Shown here: piece by piece, positions 15,779 through 24,215 of the stretch
Layout: each line of letters starts with the position of its first letter
Position numbering within the stretch: the stretch's first letter is position 1
NCBI GenBank assembly: GCA_016783965.1
Contig: JADHVO010000001.1
Location: forward strand, 248,001 to 312,000
Origin: Alphaproteobacteria bacterium
Lineage (GTDB): Bacteria; Pseudomonadota; Alphaproteobacteria; Micropepsales; Micropepsaceae
Reading direction: 5' to 3'
Length of the DNA stretch: 64,000 nt
The notes under the pieces: model-generated
What the model saw: the letters and a program-made list of their open reading frames with translations, nothing else
What the model was told of the DNA's origin: nothing
Databases searched by the model: none
Translations under genes and position numbers: made by a program

Positions 15779-17404
15779 ATGCTGCGGGTGTCGGAAATCA
15801 AGCTGCCGCTGGATCATGGGCCGGAGGCGCTGAAAAGCACGCTGCTCAAGAAGCTGCGGCTGAGCGCGAAGGACCTCAAGGATTTCACCGTGTTCAAGCG
15901 GGGTGTGGATGCGCGCAAGAAGTCGGCGATCCAGTACGTGTATATTGTCGACGCGGAGGTTGCAGACGAAGCGGCAGTGCTGCGGCGAGGCGATTCGCAT
16001 GTGATGCGCGCGCCGAACCTGGAGTATCCGGGTGCGGTGCGCGCACCGGCGACGCCGTTCCTGCCGCCGGTGGTGATCGGCGCAGGGCCGTGCGGGCTGT
16101 TCGCGGCGCTGATCCTGGCGCAGGCGGGATACCGGCCGATCATCCTTGAGCGCGGCAAGGCGGTGCGCGAACGCACCAAGGATACCTGGGGGCTGTGGCG
16201 CAAGTCTGTGCTCAATCCGGAATCGAACGTGCAGTTCGGCGAAGGTGGCGCGGGCACGTTTTCGGATGGCAAGCTCTACAGCCAGATCAAGGACCCACGG
16301 CACCTGGGCCGCAAGGTGCTGACCGAGTTCGTGAAGGCCGGCGCGCCGGAGGACATCCTGACCGAAGCGCATCCGCATATCGGCACCTTCCGGCTGGTGA
16401 CGATGGTGGAGAGTCTGCGCGAGACCATCGAAGCGCTTGGCGGCGAGTATCGCTTCCAGAGCCGCGTGGTCGACATCGAACTGGACGACGCGCGGCGGGT
16501 TCGGGGCGTGGCGCTGGCGAATGGCGAGCGGATCGCGACGAACCATGCGGTGCTTGCGCCGGGGCATTCGGCGCGCGACGTGTTCCAGATGCTCTACGAC
16601 CGCGGCGTGGACGTGGAGGCCAAGCCGTTCTCCATCGGCTTTCGCATCGAGCATCCGCAGTCGATCATCGACAAGGCGCGCTACGGCAAGACGATCCCGA
16701 AGCTCGGCGCGGCGGAGTACCGGCTCGTGCATCACGCGGCGAACGGGCGCTCGGTCTACAGCTTCTGCATGTGCCCGGGCGGCACGGTGGTCGCGGCGAC
16801 AAGCGAGGAAGGCCGCGTCGCGACCAACGGCATGAGCCAGTACTCGCGCAACGAGCGCAACGCCAATGCCGGCATCGTGGTCGGCATCACGCCGGAGGAT
16901 TATCCGGAGCATGTCCTGGCCGGGATCGATCTTCAGCGGAAATGGGAGTCGCGTGCGTTCGAAGCGGGCGGCAGAACCTACAAGGCGCCGGGGCAACGGG
17001 TGGGAGATTTTCTCGCGAAACGGCCGTCGACGGAACTCGGTGCGGTGACGCCGTCATACCGGCCGGGCGTGCATCTGACCGATCTGTCGGAGTGCCTGCC
17101 GGACTACGCGATCGAGGCGATCCGCGAGGCCATTCCGGCGTTCGGGCGGCAGATCCCCGGCTTTGCGATGGACGATGCGATGCTGACGGGCGTGGAGACG
17201 CGCACGTCGTCGCCGATCCGCATCAAGCGCGGCGCGGACTTCCAGAGCCCGAACACGCGCGGGCTCTATCCGGCGGGCGAAGGCGCGGGCTTCGCCGGCG
17301 GCATCCTTTCGGCCGGCGTGGACGGCATCAAGGTGGCGGAAGCGGTTGCGCGCGCGATCGCCGATCAGGCCACCACGGCGACCAAGGCCGGGCCGCCGGG
17401 ATAA
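15779..17404 (+). CDS. NAD(P)/FAD-dependent oxidoreductase (YtfP/uncharacterised FAD dehydrogenase type)
   Basis: A 541-residue flavoprotein with an N-terminal extra domain (residues 1-95, starting MLRVSEIKLPLDH, with DFTVFKRGVDARKK). The FAD loop VVIGAGPCGLFAALILAQAG follows. Then come LERGKAVRERTKDT and NVQFGEGGAGTFSDGKLYSQIKDPR, hallmarks of the COG2509 family. The C-terminal GEGAGFAGGILSAGVDGIKVAEAV is the second dinucleotide contact. Function is unproven in this family. It is divergent from the HI0933-like gene and its last 40 bp overlap the convergent L,D-transpeptidase gene. Confidence 0.9.
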   Translation: MLRVSEIKLPLDHGPEALKSTLLKKLRLSAKDLKDFTVFKRGVDARKKSAIQYVYIVDAEVADEAAVLRRGDSHVMRAPNLEYPGAVRAPATPFLPPVVIGAGPCGLFAALILAQAGYRPIILERGKAVRERTKDTWGLWRKSVLNPESNVQFGEGGAGTFSDGKLYSQIKDPRHLGRKVLTEFVKAGAPEDILTEAHPHIGTFRLVTMVESLRETIEALGGEYRFQSRVVDIELDDARRVRGVALANGERIATNHAVLAPGHSARDVFQMLYDRGVDVEAKPFSIGFRIEHPQSIIDKARYGKTIPKLGAAEYRLVHHAANGRSVYSFCMCPGGTVVAATSEEGRVATNGMSQYSRNERNANAGIVVGITPEDYPEHVLAGIDLQRKWESRAFEAGGRTYKAPGQRVGDFLAKRPSTELGAVTPSYRPGVHLTDLSECLPDYAIEAIREAIPAFGRQIPGFAMDDAMLTGVETRTSSPIRIKRGADFQSPNTRGLYPAGEGAGFAGGILSAGVDGIKVAEAVARAIADQATTATKAGPPG

Positions 17405-18213
17405 TCCTCGATGAACACCAGCACGCGGTAGCCCGGCGCGAGAACCGGATTGCCGCTGCTGTCGCGCACGATCAGCCCGTCGCCGCTGGTGCGATTGTGT
17501 GTGCTGTCATAGGCGAACACCGGCACCATGCCCTGCTCTTCCTTCTGGAAACGGTGGAACAGCTCGGCCGCCTTCTCCGGCGGCAGCCGCACGCATCCGC
17601 CCGAGGCGCGATTGCCGAGCAGGACGGCGTGCGCATTGCCCGACGAATGCAGCGCGACACCCGTCTGCTTGCCGTGGATGGTCGCGTTCAGGAACATCGC
17701 CCAGGGCATGCGCGCATGCCACGTGCGCGAGTAGTGGGACGTCTCGAACCGGTTGGGATCGAGTTCGAAAAGACCGACCGGCGTGGAGGTGAAATACCGT
17801 TCGTGCCGTTCGCGGCCGGTGGAGACCGGGAAGTTCTCCTCATAGACGAGGTTGTTCGCCGCATCCTTGTGGAAGATGTAGAGATGCTGCGCGAGCGCGC
17901 CTTCCGCCGCCTTGCTCACATAGAGATACACGTCGAAGTATGGATAGAGGTCCGCGGGAATCTTGTCGCGCAGACGGCCCGCAGCATCGGTGGTCATCGC
18001 GAGCTGCGGATCGGGTTCGGCCACCGGCGCGGACTTCTGGCCGCCCTGCCCGCCCATCGCGAGACGCAGCGCATCGTTGGCCTGCGTCGAGGCGATACGA
18101 ACGGTGCTGGCGGCGGGTTCGAGCGCGTCGCGGATCTGGCCGGCATGCATCAGGCCGGTCATCGCCAGCATCGCGAGGGCCGCGAGCCCGGCCACTCCCC
18201 TCAGATTGTCCAT
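17365..18213 (-). CDS. L,D-transpeptidase family protein (YkuD domain)
   Basis: A 282-residue cell-envelope protein starting with a signal-anchor (LAALAMLAMTGLMHAG). The YkuD catalytic block is present: a His in GVALHSSG and the Cys motif NRASGGCVRLPPE, a variant of the usual SxGCVR. It probably crosslinks peptidoglycan stem peptides or attaches proteins to them in the periplasm. ATG 18213 is chosen over an in-frame GTG at 18225. It overlaps the end of the convergent flavoprotein gene by 40 bp. A 17-codon ORF with a strong SD lies about 170 bp upstream on the same strand. Confidence 0.88.
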   Translation of the reverse strand: MDNLRGVAGLAALAMLAMTGLMHAGQIRDALEPAASTVRIASTQANDALRLAMGGQGGQKSAPVAEPDPQLAMTTDAAGRLRDKIPADLYPYFDVYLYVSKAAEGALAQHLYIFHKDAANNLVYEENFPVSTGRERHERYFTSTPVGLFELDPNRFETSHYSRTWHARMPWAMFLNATIHGKQTGVALHSSGNAHAVLLGNRASGGCVRLPPEKAAELFHRFQKEEQGMVPVFAYDSTHNRTSGDGLIVRDSSGNPVLAPGYRVLVFIEDYPGGPALVAVVA

Positions 18214-18386
18214 TGTTAATCCCACCGCTTGGCTTGGTTAAGGTAGCAGAAAATTCCCGGGCGTCAGGCCCATTCTGGCCCGCGGCGGCGCAAGTCGATC
18301 ACAGTTAACGAGATTGCCGCCCTTGTGTGTCCGATCGAAGAAATGGCCGAGACACTTTGTTGGATGCGCGGGACGGTGGCGGCGGT

Positions 18387-18440
18387 TCAGAACTGACGGA
18401 AGATGACGCAGCCGAAGACGTTCGGAACGAGACGGTTCAT
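18387..18440 (-). CDS. 17-residue small ORF with strong ribosome-binding site
   Basis: Begins at ATG 18440, 17 bp after the GST stop, with AGAGGAGG spaced 6 nt from the ATG, one of the best SD sequences in the window. It encodes MNRLVPNVFGCVIFRQF and stops. There is no membrane segment or known motif. It could be a micro-protein co-expressed with GST, or a leader peptide for the L,D-transpeptidase gene about 170 bp downstream. Reported on the strength of the SD; conservation has not been tested. Confidence 0.4.
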   Translation of the reverse strand: MNRLVPNVFGCVIFRQF

Positions 18441-18457
18441 CGCGAAGCCTCCTCTGC

Positions 18458-19141
18458 TCAGATCTGCTTTTCCTTGGGCACGCGCGCCTGCGCCCTGGCG
18501 ATGGCGTCGCGCGTTTCCTGCATCACGCGCGCGACCAGCGGGTGCTTGCGGACTGCGGTGTAATAGGCGGTGAGCTTCGGCAGATCGGCGCGCGGATCGG
18601 GGCGGTCGAACAGGCGCGGCGCCCACTCGAAGGCGAGCATCAGCTGGGGCGCGAGCGCACCATCAGCCTGCGTCAGCGAATGGCCGACGGCGTAACCTTC
18701 TGTACCGATATAGTGCTCGAGGTATTCGAGCGACTTCTTCACTTCGGCCAGTGCGGCGTCGATCTTCTGCCAGTCCCATTTCCTGCGGCTCATGCCGGAC
18801 GCGGTGAACAGCGGGACCATGGCGAAGACGAGATAGAAGTCGCACAGCCGCGCGATCAGACGCACCTGTGCGCGCGCCCACGGATCGGCGGGACGCAGCG
18901 TTGGTTCGGGATAGGCGTCCTCGAGGTATTCGCAGATGACTTCGGACTCGGGCAGCGTGCGGCCGTCATCGAGTTCGAGCGTCGGCACGCGGCCGAGCGG
19001 GTTGATCTTCAGATAGTCGCCCTTGCCGCTGCGATCATGGATGCCGCCGGGCTCGACGAAGGGGATGTCGAGGCCCTTGGCGTACAGCACCAGCCGCACG
19101 CGCGTGGGGAAGGGCGAGAGAAACGTCTGCCACAGTTTCAT
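18458..19141 (-). CDS. glutathione S-transferase family protein
   Basis: A 227-residue GST. The thioredoxin-like N-terminal domain begins MKLWQTFLSPFPTRVRLVLYAKGL and holds the glutathione-binding segment GRVPTLELDDGRTLPESEVICEYLED (cis-Pro and ES). An all-helical C-terminal domain follows. ATG 19141 is preferred over a TTG at 19150. The gene lies 5 bp after the acyl-CoA dehydrogenase gene, so they form an operon. GSTs next to lipid-oxidation genes may detoxify reactive products, but this is inference. Substrate unknown. Confidence 0.9.
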   Translation of the reverse strand: MKLWQTFLSPFPTRVRLVLYAKGLDIPFVEPGGIHDRSGKGDYLKINPLGRVPTLELDDGRTLPESEVICEYLEDAYPEPTLRPADPWARAQVRLIARLCDFYLVFAMVPLFTASGMSRRKWDWQKIDAALAEVKKSLEYLEHYIGTEGYAVGHSLTQADGALAPQLMLAFEWAPRLFDRPDPRADLPKLTAYYTAVRKHPLVARVMQETRDAIARAQARVPKEKQI

Positions 19142-19146
19142 GACGA

Positions 19147-20349
19147 TCAAAGCCCGAGGACCAGCCGGGCCATGATATCACGCTGGATCTCGTTCGACCC
19201 GCCATAGATCGAACCGGCCCGGTTGTTGAGGTAGCGCGCCATCGCGAGCATGCCATCGACCGGACCGACGGGTTCGACATTGGAGCCGGGCTGGCGGGCG
19301 GCGGGCTGGTCGACGGCGCTGTAGAAGCCGATCACCTCGATGGCGAGCTCGTCCAGACGCTGCATCGCCTCGGTGCCCTGCATCTTGAGCATGGACGAGG
19401 CCGGGCCGGGCGGCTTGCCGGCACTCAGCGCGCTCATCACGCGATGCTCGGTCATCTCGATGGCTTCGACGGCGACAGAAGCGGCGGCGAGTTTCGCCGC
19501 AAAGGCTTCGTCGTCGATCAGGCGTTTGCCGTCGTCGTCGAGCTGTTTCGAGGCGAGATCGCGGATGCGGCCGATGGAAATCCTGAGGCCAGCGCCGGAG
19601 CCGCCGCCGCGCTCGAATTCGAGCAGGTACTTGGCGACGGTCCAGCCGTCGTTCTCTTCGCCCAGGCGGTTGGCTTTCGGCACGCGCACGTCGTCGAAGA
19701 AGACCTGGTTCACCTCGTGCTCGCCCGCGAGCGTGATGATCGGGCGCACCTTGATGCCCGGCGTTTGCATGTCGAGCAGCAGGAAGGTGATGCCGGCCTG
19801 CGGCTTGCCGTCGAACCTCGTACGCACGAGGCAGAACATGCGGGTCGCCCATTGCGCATGCGTGGTCCAGATCTTGGAGCCGTTCAGCACATAATCGTCG
19901 CCGTCGCTCGTGGCGCGCAGCTGGAGCGAGGCGAGGTCGCTACCCGAACCCGGTTCGGAATAGCCCTGGCACCAGTAGTCCTCTCCCGAGAGGATGCGCG
20001 GCAGGTAGCGAGCTTTCTGCTCCGGCGTGCCGTAGCGCATGATGCAGGGGCCGACCATGCGCAGCCCCATCGGCGCGAGGCCCGGCGCGCCGGCGCGGGC
20101 GCATTCGGCGGACCAGATGTAGCGCTGCATATCGCTCCAGCCCGTGCCGCCATATTCCTTCGGCCAGCTCGGCGCGACCCAGCCCTTTTCGTGGAGAATC
20201 CTCTGCCACGGGATGCTCCACTTCTTGTCGGTGAAGACCGAGGTGGTGCGGCGGCCGGCCTCGCGCAGATCGGGCGGCAGGTGTGTGTCGAGGAAGCTGC
20301 GCACTTCGTCACGAAAGGCACGTTCGTCGGGCGAGAGATCGAGGTTCAT
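19147..20349 (-). CDS. acyl-CoA dehydrogenase family protein
   Basis: A 400-residue FAD-dependent acyl-CoA dehydrogenase. It begins MNLDLSPDERAFRDEVRSFL; the FAD/substrate signature is YWCQGYSEPGSGSDLASL near residue 130, followed by LNGSKIWTTHAQWATRMF. The C-terminal helical region ends with the family motif SIYGGSNEIQRDIMARLVLGL. The long acidic-basic mid-region is typical of acyl-CoA dehydrogenases from fatty-acid or steroid catabolism. ATG 20349 is preferred to the frame extension upstream. Chain-length specificity cannot be read from sequence. Confidence 0.92.
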   Translation of the reverse strand: MNLDLSPDERAFRDEVRSFLDTHLPPDLREAGRRTTSVFTDKKWSIPWQRILHEKGWVAPSWPKEYGGTGWSDMQRYIWSAECARAGAPGLAPMGLRMVGPCIMRYGTPEQKARYLPRILSGEDYWCQGYSEPGSGSDLASLQLRATSDGDDYVLNGSKIWTTHAQWATRMFCLVRTRFDGKPQAGITFLLLDMQTPGIKVRPIITLAGEHEVNQVFFDDVRVPKANRLGEENDGWTVAKYLLEFERGGGSGAGLRISIGRIRDLASKQLDDDGKRLIDDEAFAAKLAAASVAVEAIEMTEHRVMSALSAGKPPGPASSMLKMQGTEAMQRLDELAIEVIGFYSAVDQPAARQPGSNVEPVGPVDGMLAMARYLNNRAGSIYGGSNEIQRDIMARLVLGL

Positions 20350-20381
20350 ACGCGCCAGCGTGCGCGGCGAACGCGACGCGA

Positions 20382-20852
20382 TCAAGCCGATCCGCTACGG
20401 AAGCTACGCTTGGTCGCCTGTATCTCGTTCTCCAGCGCGTTCAGGAAACGGGAGCGGTCCTGCTTCGTGAAACCGGCGTGGTGCGTCTGGCCGCCGGGTG
20501 TCAGCTCGCGCAGGTGGCGGGAGAGCTCGCGCATGCCGAGCGCCGTGCCGATGCCGGCCTCGGTGAACGGCTCGCCGTTGGGCTTGAGAACGCGGGCCTT
20601 CGCCTTGAGGGCGCGGGAGGCGAGCGGAATATCGGCAGTGATCACGATGTCGCCCTCGCCTGCGTGTTCGGCGATCCAGTCATCGGCGGCGTCGGGGCTT
20701 TCGGGTACGGTGACGTGACGGACAAGCGGATTGCGGCTTGGGCGCAGGCCGCCATTGCTGACGATGATGACGGGAAGCTGGTGCCGGCCGGCCACCTGCT
20801 CGACCTCGCCCTTCACCGGGCAGGCGTCGCCATCGACGTAGATCTCAAGCAT
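20382..20852 (-). CDS. YaiI/YqxD family protein (UPF0178)
   Basis: A 156-residue UPF0178 protein, a NYN/PIN-like nuclease fold of unproven role. The N-terminus MLEIYVDGDACPVK contains the conserved VDGDACPVK acidic motif. VSNG, then ADDWIAEHAGEGDIVITADIPLASRAL, completes the acidic active-site-like set. The length is normal. Family function is not established; a role in RNA metabolism is possible from the fold. It lies 32 bp upstream of the acyl-CoA dehydrogenase gene on the same strand. Confidence 0.9.
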   Translation of the reverse strand: MLEIYVDGDACPVKGEVEQVAGRHQLPVIIVSNGGLRPSRNPLVRHVTVPESPDAADDWIAEHAGEGDIVITADIPLASRALKAKARVLKPNGEPFTEAGIGTALGMRELSRHLRELTPGGQTHHAGFTKQDRSRFLNALENEIQATKRSFRSGSA

Positions 20853-20890
20853 GATCGCGCCTTATACGGGGTAGAGCGGGAGGGGCAAAG

Positions 20891-21523
20891 ATGACGCTGG
20901 CGCTGAAGCCCGAAGATCTGGACTTCATATCGAACTTCTCGACGCTGTGGGCCGTGTTCCTGGGCGCGCTGCTGGCGACCATCGGCGGCTTCGGAGCGAC
21001 GCAGCTCGAGTGGTATCTCGAACGGCGCCGGCGGGAACGCAACGCGGCGCTGTTCTTCGGCGAAGTGCTGGCGACACTGCATATCCTCATCAGGTTCGCC
21101 GCGGATTCCACGAAGATCGGCGAGCCCTATGGGCCGATCACGCTGCGGCTGTTCCGCTCCGTGCTGGGCGAAGTGGACATCTACAATCGCAACCGCGAAA
21201 CGCTCTACGACCTCAGCAGCGCGGAGCTGCGCGCGCGCATCCATACGCTGACGCTGCGCGTGAGCATGTCGATCGACGGCATCTTCGACGCTACCAACAC
21301 GATCAACACCCTCGAGGAGCAGCTGGCGACCGGGGCACCTTCGGCGGCGGAACGCGAGCGGAGCGAGAAGCGCATCGCCAACCTGAACGTCAACCGCACC
21401 AACGGCTACACGTTCCTGCTGGAGAACGCCGACCAGCTCAGGGCCGTGGTGAAGGACCTTGAGCCGATCGCGCGTTTCTCGTTCGACCGCGTCGAGAATG
21501 CGGTTAGGCGGACCAATACTTAA
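20891..21523 (+). CDS. hypothetical single-pass membrane protein with helical C-terminus
   Basis: A 210-residue protein. One membrane segment lies near residues 17-40 (LWAVFLGALLATIGGFGATQ), then a basic YLERRRRERN stretch, consistent with an N-out/C-in anchor by the positive-inside rule. The rest is charged and helical, probably coiled-coil in part. I do not recognise the domain. ATG 20891 follows GAGCGGGAGGGG. It is divergent from the UPF0178 gene (38 bp apart) and ends near a terminator-like hairpin. Function unknown. Confidence 0.7.
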   Translation: MTLALKPEDLDFISNFSTLWAVFLGALLATIGGFGATQLEWYLERRRRERNAALFFGEVLATLHILIRFAADSTKIGEPYGPITLRLFRSVLGEVDIYNRNRETLYDLSSAELRARIHTLTLRVSMSIDGIFDATNTINTLEEQLATGAPSAAERERSEKRIANLNVNRTNGYTFLLENADQLRAVVKDLEPIARFSFDRVENAVRRTNT

Positions 21524-21540
21524 ATTGGCGCGCAACTTAC

Positions 21541-21563
21541 GGGTGGCGCGAAGTGCGCCACCC
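21541..21563. terminator. bidirectional terminator-like hairpin
   Basis: A 9-bp perfect stem GGGTGGCGC/GCGCCACCC with a 5-nt loop sits between the convergent membrane-protein and helicase genes. No long T-run follows on either side, so it may act with Rho or simply be a stable stem. Confidence 0.45.
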
Positions 21564-21571
21564 TGTTGCGC

Positions 21572-22822
21572 TTATGCAGCCTTGCGGCGCGGGCCGCGCG
21601 GGTTCCAGCGGTGCCTGGGCTGCTTGTAGTTGCGGCCTTCCGGTTTGTAGTTGCGCCGCTCCTCGTGGATGTTCACGGGCTGGAGCGCTTCCGCCGGCAG
21701 GTCGTGCGGAACAACGGGAAGCTGGCGCTTCACCAGCCGCTCGATATCGCGCAGGAACGTCTTCTCCGACGGATCGCAGAACGAGATCGCGATGCCCTCG
21801 GCGCCGGCGCGCGCGGTGCGGCCGATGCGATGGACGTAACTCTCCGCGTCGTTGGGTAGCTCGAAGTTGATCACGTGGCTGACGTTTTCGACGTCGACGC
21901 CGCGGGCGGCGATGTCTGTGGCGACCAGAACGCGGACCTTGCCGGCCTTGAAGCCGTCGAGCGCACGCTGGCGCGCGTTCTGCGACTTGTTGCCGTGGAT
22001 CGCGTCGGACACCACGCCCGCCTTCTCCAGGTGCTCCGCCACGCGGTTGGCGACGTGCTTGGTGCGGGTGAAGACGATCACGCGGCTCAGCGCCGGATCG
22101 GCGAGGAGATGCGTCAGCAGCGCGCGCTTTTTGCGCTGCTCGACCGGGATCACGCGCTGCTCGATGCGGTCGGCGGTGACGGTGGGCGGCGAAACCTCGA
22201 CCCGCTCGTACTGGTAGAGCACCTCGCCGATCAGCTCGACGATCTCGCGCGGCATGGTGGCCGAGAACAGCATCGACTGGCGGTCCTTCGGCAGCAGCGC
22301 CACGATCTTGCGGACGTCCTTGATGAAGCCCATGTCGAACATGCGGTCGGCTTCGTCGAGGATCAGCTGGTGCGCCTGGTTGAGGCGGACGTGGCCCTGC
22401 TTCACAAGGTCGAGCAGTCGGCCGGGCGTGGCGACGAGGATGTCGACGCCATTGCGCATGGCATTGACCTGCTTGTTCTGGTTCACGCCGCCGAGGATCA
22501 CGGCCTGCCTGAGGCCGAGGTGGCGGCCATAGGTCTTGAGGCTCTGGTCGATCTGCACCGCGAGCTCGCGGGTCGGCGCGAGGATCAGGGCACGGCAGGA
22601 CTTCGGCGCCGGACGCACGCGGTCCTGCGACAGCTTCTGGAGCAGCGGCAGGCCGAACGCGGCGGTCTTGCCGGTGCCGGTCTGCGCGATGCCGAGTAGG
22701 TCGCGGCCGTTCAGCAGCGCCGGGATGGCGCGGGTCTGGATCGGCGTCGGCTGGGTGTAATTCTCGGCGGCCAGGGCGCGCAAAAGCGGCTCGGAAAGGC
22801 CGAGGGATTCAAACGTACTCAT
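21572..22822 (-). CDS. DEAD/DEAH-box ATP-dependent RNA helicase (RhlE-like)
   Basis: A 416-residue RNA helicase. Motifs in order: Q motif with PTPIQ (residues 25-29), Walker A AQTGTGKT (46-53), PTRELAVQI, GGVN, TPGRLLDL, DEAD in LILDEADRMFDMGF, FSATMP, VIFTRTK, ATDIAARGVD and YVHRIGRTARAG. A short basic RNA-binding tail (RNYKPEGRNYK, RHRWNPRGPRRKAA) ends it, as in RhlE proteins involved in ribosome assembly and RNA turnover. ATG 22822 is preferred; the frame is open to 22861. A GC-rich hairpin lies in the leader just upstream. Confidence 0.94.
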   Translation of the reverse strand: MSTFESLGLSEPLLRALAAENYTQPTPIQTRAIPALLNGRDLLGIAQTGTGKTAAFGLPLLQKLSQDRVRPAPKSCRALILAPTRELAVQIDQSLKTYGRHLGLRQAVILGGVNQNKQVNAMRNGVDILVATPGRLLDLVKQGHVRLNQAHQLILDEADRMFDMGFIKDVRKIVALLPKDRQSMLFSATMPREIVELIGEVLYQYERVEVSPPTVTADRIEQRVIPVEQRKKRALLTHLLADPALSRVIVFTRTKHVANRVAEHLEKAGVVSDAIHGNKSQNARQRALDGFKAGKVRVLVATDIAARGVDVENVSHVINFELPNDAESYVHRIGRTARAGAEGIAISFCDPSEKTFLRDIERLVKRQLPVVPHDLPAEALQPVNIHEERRNYKPEGRNYKQPRHRWNPRGPRRKAA

Positions 22823-22839
22823 ATTCAAACAATGTCCTT

Positions 22840-22859
22840 GACCGCACAAACGTGCGGTC
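22840..22859 (-). promoter_or_regulatory. hairpin in leader of RNA helicase gene
   Basis: On the minus strand GACCGCAC and GTGCGGTC pair perfectly (8 bp, 4-nt loop) 17 nt upstream of the helicase ATG, next to an AAGGA sequence. It could modulate translation of the helicase, possibly as feedback. The longer ORF start at 22861 would run through it, so it may also be coding. Confidence 0.35.
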
Positions 22860-23013
22860 ATGCACGTGCGCTACGGCTATGTTGCCGTCTTCCACGCACT
22901 CTGGAGCAAACGGGAGTTTTTCACGGGGCTTGCGGTGGGGGAGCGGCGGATCTGATCCGCGCGCCGCGTGCGACCGCCAAGCGATGGCGGGTGTATGGTG
23001 ATCGCGACACAAA

Positions 23014-23907
23014 ATGTCAAGCTGTGGTTTTCTCGAGGGCCGAGGCGTGGTCGATCTGTCAGGCGTGAAATTCACACGGCGCCAATGCGGCGAGGTCACG
23101 CTGCATGTCGCCGAAGCGGGGCCGGAAGACGGGCCACTGTGCATCCTGCTGCATGGATTTCCGGAGTTCTGGTTCGGCTGGCGCTGCCAGATCGGTGCGC
23201 TGGTCGAAGCCGGCTATCGCGTCGTGATGCCCGATCAGCGCGGCTACAACCTCTCCGACAAGCCGAAGGGCATTGCGCGCTACGACATCGACATCCTGGC
23301 GGCGGACGCGATCGCGCTTGCGGCGCACTACACCAGCGAGCCGTTCCGCCTGGTCGGACACGACTGGGGCGCGGTGGTCGCGTGGTGGGTGGCGACACGC
23401 TATCCGGAGAGTGTGCACAAGCTCGCGGTGCTCAACTGTCCGCATCCGCAGGTGTGGCTGCACGCCGCGCGCAACGATCCGAAACAGCGCCGCGCGAGCT
23501 GGTACGTCGCCGCGTTCCAGATTCCGCTGCTGCCCGAAGCGATGATGCGTGCGGGCAATTTCAACGCGATGGTCGGAGCGATCCGGCAGTCGACCGCTGC
23601 GGTGAGCGACGAAGACGTCGAGCGCTATCGCGCATGCTGGCGCCAACCGGGCGAACTGACGGCGACCATCAACTGGTATCGCGCGGCCGCGCGGCACCGC
23701 TTCGAGCCGCTGGCGCCGGGCAGCATCAAACCGCCGGTTCAGATCATCTGGGGCAAGCAGGATCCCTATGTGCTGCCGGCGCTGGCCGAGGCCAGCAGGG
23801 CGCTCTGTGCTGACGCCCGTCTCACTTTTCTTCCCGAGGCGACGCACTGGGTGGCGCACGACGCGCCGGAGCGCGTGAACGCCCTTTTGCGCGACTTCCT
23901 TAAATGA
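23014..23907 (+). CDS. alpha/beta hydrolase, epoxide hydrolase-like
   Basis: A 297-residue soluble epoxide-hydrolase-type alpha/beta hydrolase. The HGFPEFWFGWR oxyanion loop lies near residue 45, and the nucleophile motif is VGHDWGAVVAWW, with Asp in the elbow as in epoxide hydrolases and dehalogenases. The charge relay His is in ATHWVAHDAPERV at the C-terminus. The cap region (WYVAAFQIPLLPE) follows the epoxide-hydrolase pattern. The start is ATG 23014, with GTG 23047 as an alternative. Natural substrate unknown. A TGGAACGC-GCGTTCCA palindrome lies downstream of its stop. Confidence 0.87.
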   Translation: MSSCGFLEGRGVVDLSGVKFTRRQCGEVTLHVAEAGPEDGPLCILLHGFPEFWFGWRCQIGALVEAGYRVVMPDQRGYNLSDKPKGIARYDIDILAADAIALAAHYTSEPFRLVGHDWGAVVAWWVATRYPESVHKLAVLNCPHPQVWLHAARNDPKQRRASWYVAAFQIPLLPEAMMRAGNFNAMVGAIRQSTAAVSDEDVERYRACWRQPGELTATINWYRAAARHRFEPLAPGSIKPPVQIIWGKQDPYVLPALAEASRALCADARLTFLPEATHWVAHDAPERVNALLRDFLK

Positions 23908-24215
23908 AACGGCTGTCACGTATAAGAAAAACGTAATAAAGACCGGCGCTTCGCGAGATTCATCGCGCGATCAATTCGCATATGGAACGCGCGTTCCACC
24001 ACGTCATCTAGACCATTCCGGCGCCGCGCGAACTAGCGATTGCGATGGCAGGCCGCGCCGGCTCGAACAACTCTTGACCAACCAGCGGTGGCGAGTCGTG
24101 TCCCCCGTTGCGGATTCACCCTATTCTTGCGCATGATGGCTGGGACGCGCCTTACCCGTGCCGGACGGTGGGGCGTGTACTGGGTGTTTCCGGCTGGGCA
24201 GCGGCATTCGGCACA
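23908..24215. other. intergenic leader of the cold shock gene
   Basis: About 308 bp without a recognisable gene. It contains a perfect 16-bp palindrome at 23983-23998 and AT-rich stretches near 23925-23940 (ATAAGAAAAACGTAATAAAG). A long 5' leader is typical of cold shock genes; no promoter can be fixed by eye. Confidence 0.4.
23983..23998. promoter_or_regulatory. perfect 16-bp palindrome TGGAACGC-GCGTTCCA
   Basis: Uninterrupted palindrome in the intergenic region upstream of the cold shock gene. Its length and symmetry resemble operators of TetR-family or similar dimeric repressors. No regulator for it is encoded alongside, so this is a tentative assignment. Confidence 0.35.

Noticed and set aside
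16195-18219. Plus-strand frame of 674 residues overlapping the flavoprotein and L,D-transpeptidase genes
   Set aside because: Antisense and out-of-frame shadow with Arg/Gly bias.
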